Shown here piece after piece: positions 17,652 to 26,077 of a DNA stretch of 64,000 nt. Positions within the stretch are counted from its first letter, which is position 1, and every line of letters starts with the position of its first letter. The notes under the pieces are model-generated. The model did no database searches. It saw nothing but the letters and a program-made list of their open reading frames with translations, and was not told the origin of the DNA. Location: assembly GCA_902794535.1 (NCBI GenBank), contig CADBHQ010000006.1, positions 62,001-126,000 on the forward strand. Direction: 5' to 3'. Made by a program: the position numbers and the translations under genes. Source of the stretch: Fibrobacter succinogenes (lineage in GTDB: Bacteria; Fibrobacterota; Fibrobacteria; Fibrobacterales; Fibrobacteraceae).

Positions 17652-18482
17652 TTAATAATTTTCGCCAGCGCCAACGGCAAGCTTCGTCCAGTACGGAGTC
17701 TTGAATCGACGCGGATTTTCGTAAACTCGCTTCCATTCGGCAGCGGCATTGCCGAATTTAGAGAATGCACCATGTTTCAAGTTCAAGAACTTGATTAAGT
17801 CAAACATCCAGTACGGCACCTGCGAACACGGGCACTTGAGTTCAAGCACAGCATCGCAACCCGGTTGGAAAAACCTAGGAATGCCAGTCGAATGCATGTA
17901 GTGCGGGTCCACCGTATAATCAAAACCGTTTTCTTCGCGGAAACGCATGCCGGTATCAATCGTCACGCGAGAATATTCTTCGCGAAGTCCGAACCAGGCG
18001 CGACGTTTGTACTGCGTCAAAAGGCGCGGATGCGCATTATAGAGTTCCGTCTTGTACAAGAAATCTTTGACATACATGCGGTCTTTTTCACCCTTGCACG
18101 GCCAGTCTTCAGGTTTCATGTTCCAGACTTCGCCAGGGTTAATGCCCTTGATGGTTCCGCGGCTCTTGTAGCAAATGTTCTTGATCTTGCGCTTGCATTC
18201 AAAGTGGAACGTTCCGTCTTGAGCCGGGTGTTCACCATAGGTGCGAATGCGCATGTTAAAGCGGTCCAACAACTGTTTCTTTTTCCAGCCGAGGAACGTC
18301 CAAGAAGGCGAATCCAAGTAGAGGTTCGTAATCCAGTAGAATCCGCCCGGCGTAATTTTAGAATAGTAGTCTTCTTCGCAGTACGGAGCAAGGAATGCGC
18401 CGATACGGTCCGCCCATTCCACGGGAATGTGGTACTTGAGTTCGAACCTTTCGAGAAGGCTAAATCCGCGGGCTTCGGCCAT
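17652..18482 (-). CDS. VTC-domain polyphosphate polymerase-like protein
   Basis: A 276-residue VTC-domain protein. In eukaryotes the VTC4 domain makes polyphosphate from ATP inside a basic tunnel barrel. The characteristic charged motifs appear in order: RFELKY (12-17), YLDSP (55-59), MRIRTYG (77-83), ECKRK (95-99), RVTIDTGMRF (172-181) and VLELKC (212-217), so the tunnel residues seem intact. No signal peptide or membrane segment is visible, so it is cytoplasmic. The ATG at 18482 follows the TolC-like stop codon after one base, implying translational coupling. It lies in an operon with DUF4956, HlyD, TolC-like and lamin-tail genes. Synthesis of polyphosphate or another phosphoanhydride polymer is inferred from the family. 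Confidence 0.85.
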   Translation of the reverse strand: MAEARGFSLLERFELKYHIPVEWADRIGAFLAPYCEEDYYSKITPGGFYWITNLYLDSPSWTFLGWKKKQLLDRFNMRIRTYGEHPAQDGTFHFECKRKIKNICYKSRGTIKGINPGEVWNMKPEDWPCKGEKDRMYVKDFLYKTELYNAHPRLLTQYKRRAWFGLREEYSRVTIDTGMRFREENGFDYTVDPHYMHSTGIPRFFQPGCDAVLELKCPCSQVPYWMFDLIKFLNLKHGAFSKFGNAAAEWKRVYENPRRFKTPYWTKLAVGAGENY

Positions 18483-18483
18483 A

Positions 18484-19875
18484 CTACTTGAGCCCCCCGA
18501 CTAGATGGTTCTGCACGCCTTCCTTAGAAAGCTGGCCTGCATACTGCAACAGCTCAAGATAAAGGTCGTAAATGTCGACTTCGAGCTTGACTGCATTCAG
18601 TTCGCTTTCCACGGCAGATTCGCGGGCACGCAGCAAAAGGAGCGGGTCAGAACCGGCGTCTTTTGCAAACTGTTCAAAAATGTTACCCGCTTTAACCTTT
18701 TCGGCAAAGTCCTTCTGAACCTTCCATTGAGCAAGGAATCCGTTGATCTGTTCGACAAGGCGATTCACCTTCACGCTCACATCGCGGAACTTTTCCATAT
18801 AATCGCCTTCGGCTTCAAGGTCTGCCACCTGGTTACGCAGGTCGTTATCCTTGTTGCTGTCAAAGAACGGAAGCTTAATGCCAATGTTTGCAAAGAACTT
18901 GTCACGAGTACGGCGGTTATCCTTGTCGTCTACAAGGCGTTCAATCACATAAGAATTATCAAAGCGATTGTTTTCTTCATCGTAGGCATTTTTCGTCCAC
19001 TTGGCACAATCTTCTTCGCTGTAATATTCACCCTTCGTATTGCACAAATCGTCGTAGCCCATATCCTTGTACTTTTTCATCAAAGACGGAATCTTGAGCG
19101 AATAGCCGATACCGATATGCGAAATGTAGTCGCGGCGGCTAGCAACATCTTGCTTGGCGCGAGCCTTTTCGGAATCCATCTTGCCCTTGGCCATGGCAAC
19201 TTGCGGGAACTTGTCACTTACATCGACGCCATCTTTCAACTGAGCTTCGATATCTTCCATAGGCGGAAGCCAAGAGGAATCCAGTTCAATGCTATCGAAT
19301 TCAGGAATCCATACGCGGAGTTTTCTTTCAGAATTCTGGAGCGAGTTGGAATCGTTAATGAGGGCAGCACGGATAGAAGCTTCTTTTTCAAGAGCAGACA
19401 TCAAATCTTGCGGATTGAAATTTGCAGAACCAGACTTGAGGTGCAGCACTTCGATACGGTCAGCGTTGATCTGGTAAAGTTCCTGGTTAAGAGCATTGAT
19501 ACGCTTGCGCATCAGGTAATGAATTCCGCGTTCGTAGCGGTCGTATAAAAGAACGGCACGGTCTTCAGCCAAATTCGCATTCGCATAGGCCATCTGCGCT
19601 TCGTAATGCGCACGTTCAGCAGAACCTTCGCCAAAAGCCTTAGGAGTCATGCGAAGTTCAAAGTCATGTTGTGCAAAGCTGAAGCCATCGAGTTTGTAAC
19701 GCAACTCAAGTTTGTCCCACAGTTTCGTGTTGCGAGAGGTCGCAATGTTTACACGTTTTTGAGAACCCTGATAACGGGCGTCATCATCAGCAGACTTGAT
19801 GAGGGTTTCCCAAGTCAGCGGGGCGGCAAGCAACGGTGCTGCAACAAACAGAGATACAAAAGCGGATTTTTTCAT
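18484..19875 (-). CDS. TolC-like outer-membrane protein in the VTC operon
   Basis: A 463-residue exported protein with a clear signal peptide (MKKSAFVSLFVAAPLLAAP) and a mainly helical, coiled-coil-rich body that resembles outer-membrane efflux proteins, with helices around ERAHYEAQMAYANANLAEDR and LRNQVADLEAEGDYMEKF. It is more divergent from TolC than the channel gene at 14070. A middle insertion (about 240-300), with acidic and Cys residues, is unusual. It directly follows the HlyD gene (eight bases) and precedes the VTC gene (one base). Likely the outer-membrane part of a trans-envelope complex. The TolC assignment is moderately sure. Confidence 0.7.
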   Translation of the reverse strand: MKKSAFVSLFVAAPLLAAPLTWETLIKSADDDARYQGSQKRVNIATSRNTKLWDKLELRYKLDGFSFAQHDFELRMTPKAFGEGSAERAHYEAQMAYANANLAEDRAVLLYDRYERGIHYLMRKRINALNQELYQINADRIEVLHLKSGSANFNPQDLMSALEKEASIRAALINDSNSLQNSERKLRVWIPEFDSIELDSSWLPPMEDIEAQLKDGVDVSDKFPQVAMAKGKMDSEKARAKQDVASRRDYISHIGIGYSLKIPSLMKKYKDMGYDDLCNTKGEYYSEEDCAKWTKNAYDEENNRFDNSYVIERLVDDKDNRRTRDKFFANIGIKLPFFDSNKDNDLRNQVADLEAEGDYMEKFRDVSVKVNRLVEQINGFLAQWKVQKDFAEKVKAGNIFEQFAKDAGSDPLLLLRARESAVESELNAVKLEVDIYDLYLELLQYAGQLSKEGVQNHLVGGLK

Positions 19876-19883
19876 AAATCAAA

Positions 19884-20948
19884 CTATTCGGAGATGGTCA
19901 CCATTTCGCCCAAGAGGAACGAATTTTCGGCAGGAATCGTGATAATGACTTCGCGGCCGTGAATCGGCATTTCAGGCATCTTCCACATACGCACGGGGAA
20001 TTCCACAATACGGCTCGAAAGGCCAACGACCTTGCCCTTAATCGGCTTGCCCGTTCCGCCCAAAGCTCTCACCTTGACTGTTTCACCCACATCCATACGC
20101 TGGTACATTCTTTCGTGGATGTAGCCACGAACGAGCGTCGGGGACTTGTGAGTGAGGGTGACGATCGGGGCGAAGCTAGATACCTTTTCGCCGTCATGAA
20201 CGTTCACAGAGCCCACGACCCAGCTTTCCTTGGCAATCTGGGTCAACTCTTCTTGCTGCTTCTTGAGTTCTTCGAGTTCCTTCTGCAGGTTTTCGACTTC
20301 GCTCTTGCCAGCATCCTTCTGCAAACGGTTGCTGCTGCGCAGGAGCTTGATCTGTTCGTTGGCGTTGGCGTTAGCAACGGCAAGTTCGTTCTTCAAGCTC
20401 TTGATTTGCATAGCCATAGCGTCGTTACCGTCGCTGTCGGCGTTGGAACCCTTGAGGCTCTTGAGCTTTGCAGCAATTTCCTTGTTCTTCTTGTATTCGG
20501 TTTCGAGTCTGTTAATTTCGGACTTGAGTGTAAGGGTCTTCGTAGCAAGGTCAGCCTTGACTGCGGCAACCTTCTGGTCGATATCGGCAGCCGACAGGTT
20601 GCTACGGCCTTCGCTGGCATCCAGTTCGCGAGTCACTTCAGCAATGCGAAGCGTGAGGTCCGGGCGGTTGAGTTCCACAATGGTATCACCCGCATTAATT
20701 GCCTGACCAGGCATCACATGCACCTTGACCACTTCAGTCGGGCTCGGCACGCTAATGGTCGTTTCGGCAGCTTCTGCAACACCCTGGAAGGTGGCAATCT
20801 TGCCCTGGTACATGAAACCGAGAATAATGGCGATAATGACACAGAGAATCCAGGCCAAAGAAAGCTTGTGGCCATAGACATAAGCGACACCAGCATTAGA
20901 CTTGTGCGTGTTCCAAAAATTTTCGAGCATATCGCTAAGCTTGTTCAT
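19884..20948 (-). CDS. HlyD-family adaptor in the VTC operon
   Basis: A 354-residue membrane fusion protein. The N-terminal segment SLAWILCVIIAIILGFMYQG anchors it. A lipoyl-type half (ISVPSPTEVVKVHVMPGQAI) leads to a long coiled-coil hairpin (about 100-235, ending in LEELKKQQEEL) and a barrel part with SFAPIVTLTHKSPTLVRGYI and VRALGGTGKPIKGKVVGLSS. GGGAG precedes the ATG. It is encoded ten bases after DUF4956 and eight bases before the TolC-like protein. It should bridge the DUF4956 membrane protein and the outer-membrane partner. No ABC or RND pump is in the operon. Confidence 0.85.
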   Translation of the reverse strand: MNKLSDMLENFWNTHKSNAGVAYVYGHKLSLAWILCVIIAIILGFMYQGKIATFQGVAEAAETTISVPSPTEVVKVHVMPGQAINAGDTIVELNRPDLTLRIAEVTRELDASEGRSNLSAADIDQKVAAVKADLATKTLTLKSEINRLETEYKKNKEIAAKLKSLKGSNADSDGNDAMAMQIKSLKNELAVANANANEQIKLLRSSNRLQKDAGKSEVENLQKELEELKKQQEELTQIAKESWVVGSVNVHDGEKVSSFAPIVTLTHKSPTLVRGYIHERMYQRMDVGETVKVRALGGTGKPIKGKVVGLSSRIVEFPVRMWKMPEMPIHGREVIITIPAENSFLLGEMVTISE

Positions 20949-20958
20949 ACCGTCTCCC

Positions 20959-21642
20959 TTACATTTCCGTCGTGGCGTCCTGCATCATGAACTGTACGTC
21001 CGAGATGCCTTCGATTTTAGAGAGTTCGCTCAGGATTTCTGCAGCCGGATGAGTGGCGCGCAGGCGAATCTGGTAAGCGACGTCAAGGCGAGCACCGCCG
21101 TCAACTTCACGCATCGTAATCAAGATGAACGTCTTGAGGCTAGACTTCATGATGTCTTCGATCTGACCACGGACCTTGGCTTCGTTGGGGAGCGCAAAAC
21201 GGAGCATGCCATCAAAGAAGTGCTTGGTACCAAGACCAGTACGAGAAAGGAGGAAGGCCACAGCGCTAAAGGCAATCGTGCCACCCACGGCAGCACCCCA
21301 GGCGTACACACCGCAACCGATACCGGCGCCAAGCGATGCGAACACGAACATAATATCGCGCGGGTCTTTAAAGGATGTTCTAAAGCGAACCACAGAAAGA
21401 GCACCCATCATACCGAGACCGCGACCGACGTTATCACCGATAGCCTGCATCACCGTAGCAGCGACAACAGCACTAAGCACAATCGCCTGCACAAAGTTTC
21501 TGGAATACGAAAGTCCGAGGAAGGTTTTTTCGTAGGTCCACGCAATCACCGAGGACAGGATAAATGTGAGGATTAAGGTGTACGCCAACGTAATGAGAGT
21601 GGCATTGGCGGTGCCGGATTGGACGGCTAATAGGTCGAGCAT
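20959..21642 (-). CDS. DUF4956-family integral membrane protein
   Basis: A 227-residue protein with about four membrane segments in the first 125 residues (the first around LITLAYTLILTFILSSVIA) and the conserved loop GLGMMGALSVVRFRTSFKDPRD between them. The C-terminal hundred residues are soluble and look like an alpha-beta regulatory domain. The family is of unknown function. From memory, such genes often sit beside VTC-domain polymerases and CotH-type genes. First gene of the five-gene operon; GGAGTCCCT is the likely ribosome binding site. It is a candidate for the inner-membrane channel or an anchor for the polymerase, but nothing in the sequence proves transport. Confidence 0.8.
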   Translation of the reverse strand: MLDLLAVQSGTANATLITLAYTLILTFILSSVIAWTYEKTFLGLSYSRNFVQAIVLSAVVAATVMQAIGDNVGRGLGMMGALSVVRFRTSFKDPRDIMFVFASLGAGIGCGVYAWGAAVGGTIAFSAVAFLLSRTGLGTKHFFDGMLRFALPNEAKVRGQIEDIMKSSLKTFILITMREVDGGARLDVAYQIRLRATHPAAEILSELSKIEGISDVQFMMQDATTEM

Positions 21643-21810
21643 AGGGACTCCATGGTTTACTTTTTATTTTTCAGCCAAAATTTACTTTAATCACTCGCAA
21701 AATAGCGAATTTTTGTGTAAAAATGGATGAACAAAAACCAAACGTTCCTAAAAAAATGAGGCGATTCGGGACGAATTCACCCTTATTTTACCACACCAGT
21801 TAGAATAATA

Positions 21811-21836
21811 GCAAAAAAGGTGCTAAAAAGCACCTT
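21811..21836 (-). terminator. Rho-independent terminator of the batA-batB run
   Basis: AAGGTGCT (21817-21824), AAAA loop, AGCACCTT (21829-21836), followed on the minus strand by TTTTTTGC. It lies about 70 bases past the BatB stop. The remaining 170 bases up to the DUF4956 start are AT-rich and must hold that operon's promoter, which I cannot assign with certainty. Confidence 0.75.
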
Positions 21837-21906
21837 AAAAGAAATTTGCAAATACCGACTAGCGTGCAAAAAGCGTGCAAATCACAGTAAAAAATTTTTA
21901 CTTTTT

Positions 21907-22935
21907 TCAGTTGAATCGGCCCGCTCCAACACGACGCTTACGGCCCCTTTCAGACACCAAAGCTTCAATCAAGAACAAGAGTGCAGCGAGAGCCAAAAAG
22001 ATCTGATAGCGGTCCTGATAATTTTCCATGCGGTCAGACGACTGTTCTTTTTTTTCAAGACTTGCAATTTCAGAGAGCACCTTTTGCAACTGGAATTCGC
22101 CAGGGTTTGCATAGAAATACAAACCGCCGGTAACGCTTGCAATCTCTTGCAGAGTTCCGTCTTCCAAACGGGTCGTCACGATGTTTCCTTGCATGTCCTT
22201 TTTGTAAGCGACATCGCCATTCTTGGAATGCACAGGAATAGGCACGCCTTCGCGAGAACCGATACCGATTGTGTAAATGCGGATTCCCATTTCAGCCGCT
22301 TCTTTAGCAGCATTCACTGCGGCAGCTTCGAGCTCTTCGCCATCGCTCATCAAAATCATCACGGAATACTGTCCGGCACTTCCCGAATTGCGGTACAAAT
22401 CCATACCCTTGCGAATCGCCTTTTCAAGGTTCGTGCCCGGCATGAGCCAGCCTGGAGTCAATTCCTTGAGCATCATCTGCACAGTGCCGTAATCCAGTGT
22501 CAAGGGCACCATCACCTGGGCTTCACCCGAGAATGCCACAAGACCTACGCGGTCACCCGAAAGCGATTCCAAAAACGCCGAAATTTCATGACGGCTACGG
22601 GTCAAGCGATTCGGCTTGATATCTTCGGCAAGCATCGAAAGCGAAATGTCCTGCAAAAGCACCAAGTCAAGGCCGCGACGTTCAATATGTTCCATTTTGC
22701 GACCCCACTGCGGGCGCGCAAGAGCCACAAACAAGAAGGCTATCGCAAACAACAAAATGGTCACCTTCGCAAGCCTACGCCACGGCGAAACAGAAGTCGA
22801 AAGCTTAGGCAACATCGAAAGCGAAACAAATCGAGCAGCGAGTTTTTTGCGACGGTGGTAAGCATACACAAAAAGGAGCGCAAACAGAGGGAGCGTTAAA
22901 AGGCCCCACAAAAACATCGGTTCAGCAAATCGCAT
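21907..22935 (-). CDS. batB: BatB-like von Willebrand A membrane protein
   Basis: A 342-residue membrane protein. Two N-terminal membrane segments (LWGLLTLPLFALLFVYAY and ILLFAIAFLFVALA) flank a cytoplasmic loop. A von Willebrand A domain follows (about 85-280) with the metal-site motif LLQDISLSM (DxSxS), PGTNLEKAI and LMSDGEE. A C-terminal membrane segment (FLALAALLFLIEALV) closes it. This is the Bat (aerotolerance) family layout. GGAGG lies six bases ahead of the ATG, and twelve bases separate it from BatA. MoxR, DUF58, BatC and BatD are not in this window, so the locus is reduced or split. Confidence 0.85.
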   Translation of the reverse strand: MRFAEPMFLWGLLTLPLFALLFVYAYHRRKKLAARFVSLSMLPKLSTSVSPWRRLAKVTILLFAIAFLFVALARPQWGRKMEHIERRGLDLVLLQDISLSMLAEDIKPNRLTRSRHEISAFLESLSGDRVGLVAFSGEAQVMVPLTLDYGTVQMMLKELTPGWLMPGTNLEKAIRKGMDLYRNSGSAGQYSVMILMSDGEELEAAAVNAAKEAAEMGIRIYTIGIGSREGVPIPVHSKNGDVAYKKDMQGNIVTTRLEDGTLQEIASVTGGLYFYANPGEFQLQKVLSEIASLEKKEQSSDRMENYQDRYQIFLALAALLFLIEALVSERGRKRRVGAGRFN

Positions 22936-22947
22936 CTAAAGCCTCCA

Positions 22948-24051
22948 TTACGGAATGCGCACAAAGCGCGTATTCGCAAGCAACAATTCAAGTAAAATCA
23001 GCAATGCACCCACCAAGAGCCACGGGTAGAACTTTTCGGCATAGCGGGCGTATGCAACCGTTTCGATTTCGGTCTTTTCGAGTTCGTCGATTTCGGAATA
23101 AATCTTTTCGAGTTCTTCCTTATTTTCGGCACGATAGAAGCGGCCACCCGTCTTTTGGGCCACAGACTTCAACACGCCTTCATCAATTCCTTCTTCGGGC
23201 GTAATGTCCCGTTCACCCCAAGAAATATCGCCGGTCCACGGATTCTGCTGGAAAGCAAGAATCTTGCCGTTCCTTTTACCCACGCCAACAGTATAAACCT
23301 TGACTCCAAGCGACTTCGCCACATCGGCGGCACGCATGGGCGGCACAAGGCTTGCATTATCGCGGCCATCGGTCAAAAGCACCACCACCTTGGACTTGGC
23401 TTCGGACTTTTGCAGACGAGCAAGGGAATTCATAAGTCCATCACCAATGGCCGTGCGACTGCCCATAATAGAATCGCGGGCTAGGTCATCAGTCGCCTTC
23501 AAAATTTCAAGCAGCGAACCATAATCCAGCGTCAAGGGGCACTGCGTAATGGAACGTGCCCCAAAAGCAGACAAACCGATTCGGTCGCTATGACGCTTCT
23601 GGATAAAGTCCGCAATCACCTGTTGGGCATAACCCAGGCGGCTATACTTCCAATAATCGCCGGATTTCAAAATTCGTTCGGCATTCATCACGCCGAGCTT
23701 CGCTTGCTCCATTCGGGTAAGCATGTCAAGCGTGCCCATAGACCCCGAAACGTCGAGTGCAAGCATAATGTCGACGCCATCGGTCGAGGTGTATTCGACT
23801 TCCATGGCATTCTGCGGGCGAGCAAGGGCGACCACAAAGCAAATGAGAGCGGCAAGGCGCAAAATCGGCACAATATGGCGGAATTTAACGCGACGGCTCG
23901 GAACCGCACGTTTGGCAATCGAAAGGGCCGGGAATTTAATCGTACTCTTGCGGCGGTGTTCACGATAGATGTACCAACCGACTAAAACAGGGACTAAAAG
24001 CAAAAGCCAGAAGGCTTCGGGATTCTGAAAATGTAGCGCACCAATATCCAT
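22948..24051 (-). CDS. batA: BatA-like von Willebrand A membrane protein
   Basis: A 367-residue paralog of the next gene. Membrane segments at FWLLLLVPVLVGWYIY and ILRLAALICFVVALA, then a von Willebrand A domain with an intact metal-ion site (LALDVSGSM, then SRTAIGDG and VLLTDGRDN), and a C-terminal membrane segment (YPWLLVGALLILLELLL). It likely works as a membrane chaperone-like complex with MoxR ATPases, as inferred for the family; none is encoded here. The ATG at 24051 follows GGAGATTTT. The open frame continues to 24072, but that start has no ribosome binding site. Confidence 0.87.
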   Translation of the reverse strand: MDIGALHFQNPEAFWLLLLVPVLVGWYIYREHRRKSTIKFPALSIAKRAVPSRRVKFRHIVPILRLAALICFVVALARPQNAMEVEYTSTDGVDIMLALDVSGSMGTLDMLTRMEQAKLGVMNAERILKSGDYWKYSRLGYAQQVIADFIQKRHSDRIGLSAFGARSITQCPLTLDYGSLLEILKATDDLARDSIMGSRTAIGDGLMNSLARLQKSEAKSKVVVLLTDGRDNASLVPPMRAADVAKSLGVKVYTVGVGKRNGKILAFQQNPWTGDISWGERDITPEEGIDEGVLKSVAQKTGGRFYRAENKEELEKIYSEIDELEKTEIETVAYARYAEKFYPWLLVGALLILLELLLANTRFVRIP

Positions 24052-24100
24052 AAAATCTCCGAAAAAACGCAAAAAATCTACAAAATTGCAACGAAAAAGG

Positions 24101-25159
24101 CTAAAGTACGTCTTTCTGCGCAGTCACGTGGGGCAAGAAGCGCTTCATAAACGGGATTATCACCAAATAAAGAAGCATGGTCACCACAAAAACAAAGGCG
24201 AGTGCCACGGGCCGCGGCCAATGCACATGGTTTTCCTGCAAAATTTTAATAATCCCCCACTGCACCCACCCATGCGTCACAAGCACCATGATGGAATAAC
24301 GTCCAAAATACGACACCAACGGAATTTTCTTGATTGCCTTCGACAAGAACAGCACCGAGAGCGTCCCTATAATGCCACACAGGTAAACGCTCCAAATCGG
24401 GAACCAATAGCGGTTACTCACGTAACTCACCGAATCAGGGGGAGCATTCCACGCAAGCGCCACCACAAGGCCAAAGCCCAAAAGCGCAAATGGAATGTTG
24501 AACTTATCCATGGGATTCGGCGCAAGAATCTTGGTGTAGCGAAAAGCCACATGCCCTGCACAAAAATACGGAATCGACGTCATCGAAGACGCCCAAAACA
24601 GCGGAAGTTTGATATTGTAGCGGCCCAAGAAAAATCCGACCAAACCAACCGCAATCGAAAGCACCACCAGCGAAGCTGTCGAATACTGCGGGAATTTTCT
24701 GGCGACAATTTTCTTTGCAATCAGGTACAATCCGTAAAACATCAAGTTCGTCCAAAACAGGCTTAGCAAAAACCAAATCGGAATATTCGGGAAAGCCTGT
24801 TTCCAGACAAATGAATACCAAACGGAAGCACCGGGATTTCCACGCAAATGCAGGTAATGCAATACGAACGGGAATATGCACGAAAGCGTCACGAAAAAGA
24901 AGGCGAACGGAATCAGTAACTTGTTGATTTTGCGCTTGCAGAAATCGAAAAAGCCCGCATATTCCTTAAAGAATAACCCCGACAAAAAGAAGTACAAAGG
25001 CATTCTGAACGAAGATACAGCCTCTTTTAACGGATAGGTTTCAAGCCCCCACGTACTCACCACATGATGCCACACCACCAGCATAATGCAAATGCCTTTC
25101 GCCAAGTCGACAAAAGCGTAGCGCGGCTTTGCAACAGATGTGGGCGTCACAGGTTCCAT
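24101..25159 (-). CDS. Acyltransferase-3 family membrane protein
   Basis: A 352-residue protein with about ten membrane segments. The family's early motifs are seen: FVDLAKGICIMLVVWHHVV with the conserved His pair, then FRMPLYFFLSGLFF. Members (OafA, WecH, NodX) O-acetylate or otherwise acylate surface sugars. The substrate cannot be deduced. It sits between the alpha/beta hydrolase (11 bases upstream) and BatA (49 bases downstream), and may be co-transcribed with either. No clear ribosome binding site is visible before the ATG. Confidence 0.88.
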   Translation of the reverse strand: MEPVTPTSVAKPRYAFVDLAKGICIMLVVWHHVVSTWGLETYPLKEAVSSFRMPLYFFLSGLFFKEYAGFFDFCKRKINKLLIPFAFFFVTLSCIFPFVLHYLHLRGNPGASVWYSFVWKQAFPNIPIWFLLSLFWTNLMFYGLYLIAKKIVARKFPQYSTASLVVLSIAVGLVGFFLGRYNIKLPLFWASSMTSIPYFCAGHVAFRYTKILAPNPMDKFNIPFALLGFGLVVALAWNAPPDSVSYVSNRYWFPIWSVYLCGIIGTLSVLFLSKAIKKIPLVSYFGRYSIMVLVTHGWVQWGIIKILQENHVHWPRPVALAFVFVVTMLLYLVIIPFMKRFLPHVTAQKDVL

Positions 25160-25170
25160 AAATACCGTTA

Positions 25171-25980
25171 TTACTTTTCCAGGAATTCGAAAATTCGTTT
25201 CTTGTAATCGGGCAATTCATCGAACACAGCATGGCCGCAATCTTCGTACATATAGAATTCGCAAGGAACGCCCTCGGCCTTTAGCTTTTCTGCCAATTTG
25301 ACAGATGCTTCGGGAGTGGTCACAAGGTCTTTGCCTGCGCCAAGCACTAGCACCGGGCTTTTGACTTTTCCTAGTTCATCGTAGGTATCAACGTAATCGC
25401 AGGCATCCGCAAATAAGGCGAAGCGTTCCAATTCTTCGTCCGAGATTTCCTTGTACAAGGCTAGCAATGCCCTGCGATAACGGGCGGCAAACTTTTCGCT
25501 AAAGCAGTCATCGATAAAGGTGTTTACAAGCGCAGACTTTTCTCGGGCCCGCGCAAGGCGCGCCCAATTCTGAATCGTCGTAATCTGTCGCGGTTCCGCC
25601 TTCGATGTCGAAGATCCTAGCACGAGCTTATTCACAACTTCAGGATGGCGAATCGCCATATACTGCGCAATCATGCCACCCTGCGAAACGCCAAAGACAT
25701 CAGCTTTATCGATTCCGATGGCCTTGAGGGCCGCCACCTGGTCGTCGGCCATTTCGGGCAAGGAATAACCGGGCTCAGCGTCTTTTTTGCGGTCAAAAAA
25801 GTAAAGCGTGTACTTTTCCTTAAAAATCTTGTAAGGCCCTTCTAGCGAGGCAGCCGATTTCATAACACTCTTGATTGAAAGTCCGGGAATCACAATCAAG
25901 GGCTTGGGGCCAGCACCGATACAGGCATAATCCATTTCAAAAGAGCCCGTATTCACCGTATGTACAAGATTTTCGCTCAT
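25171..25980 (-). CDS. Alpha/beta hydrolase
   Basis: A 269-residue soluble hydrolase. The nucleophile elbow is GVSQGG, the acid is probably in VLVLGAGKDLVTTPEAS, and the His is in YEDCGHAVFDE, so a complete triad is present. A cap region of about 70 residues lies between strands 6 and 7 (EKSALVNTFIDDCFSEKF onward). No signal peptide. Substrates for this type range from esters to lactones and are not predictable here. It is transcribed together with the acyltransferase (gap 11). AGGAT just before the ATG is a weak ribosome binding site. Confidence 0.85.
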   Translation of the reverse strand: MSENLVHTVNTGSFEMDYACIGAGPKPLIVIPGLSIKSVMKSAASLEGPYKIFKEKYTLYFFDRKKDAEPGYSLPEMADDQVAALKAIGIDKADVFGVSQGGMIAQYMAIRHPEVVNKLVLGSSTSKAEPRQITTIQNWARLARAREKSALVNTFIDDCFSEKFAARYRRALLALYKEISDEELERFALFADACDYVDTYDELGKVKSPVLVLGAGKDLVTTPEASVKLAEKLKAEGVPCEFYMYEDCGHAVFDELPDYKKRIFEFLEK

Positions 25981-26014
25981 ATCCTAAATATATTAAAAGC
26001 TCATAGACTAGCCC

Positions 26015-26046
26015 ACAGAAAAAGTCCCGCATGAACTGCGGGACTT
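26015..26046 (-). terminator. Rho-independent terminator of manC
   Basis: AAGTCCCGC (26022-26030), seven-base loop, GCGGGACTT (26038-26046), then TTTTTCTG on the minus strand. It lies 31 bases beyond the manC stop codon. Confidence 0.85.
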
Positions 26047-26077
26047 AAATTTTTCTAGTAACAGCGACTGCTACGAA

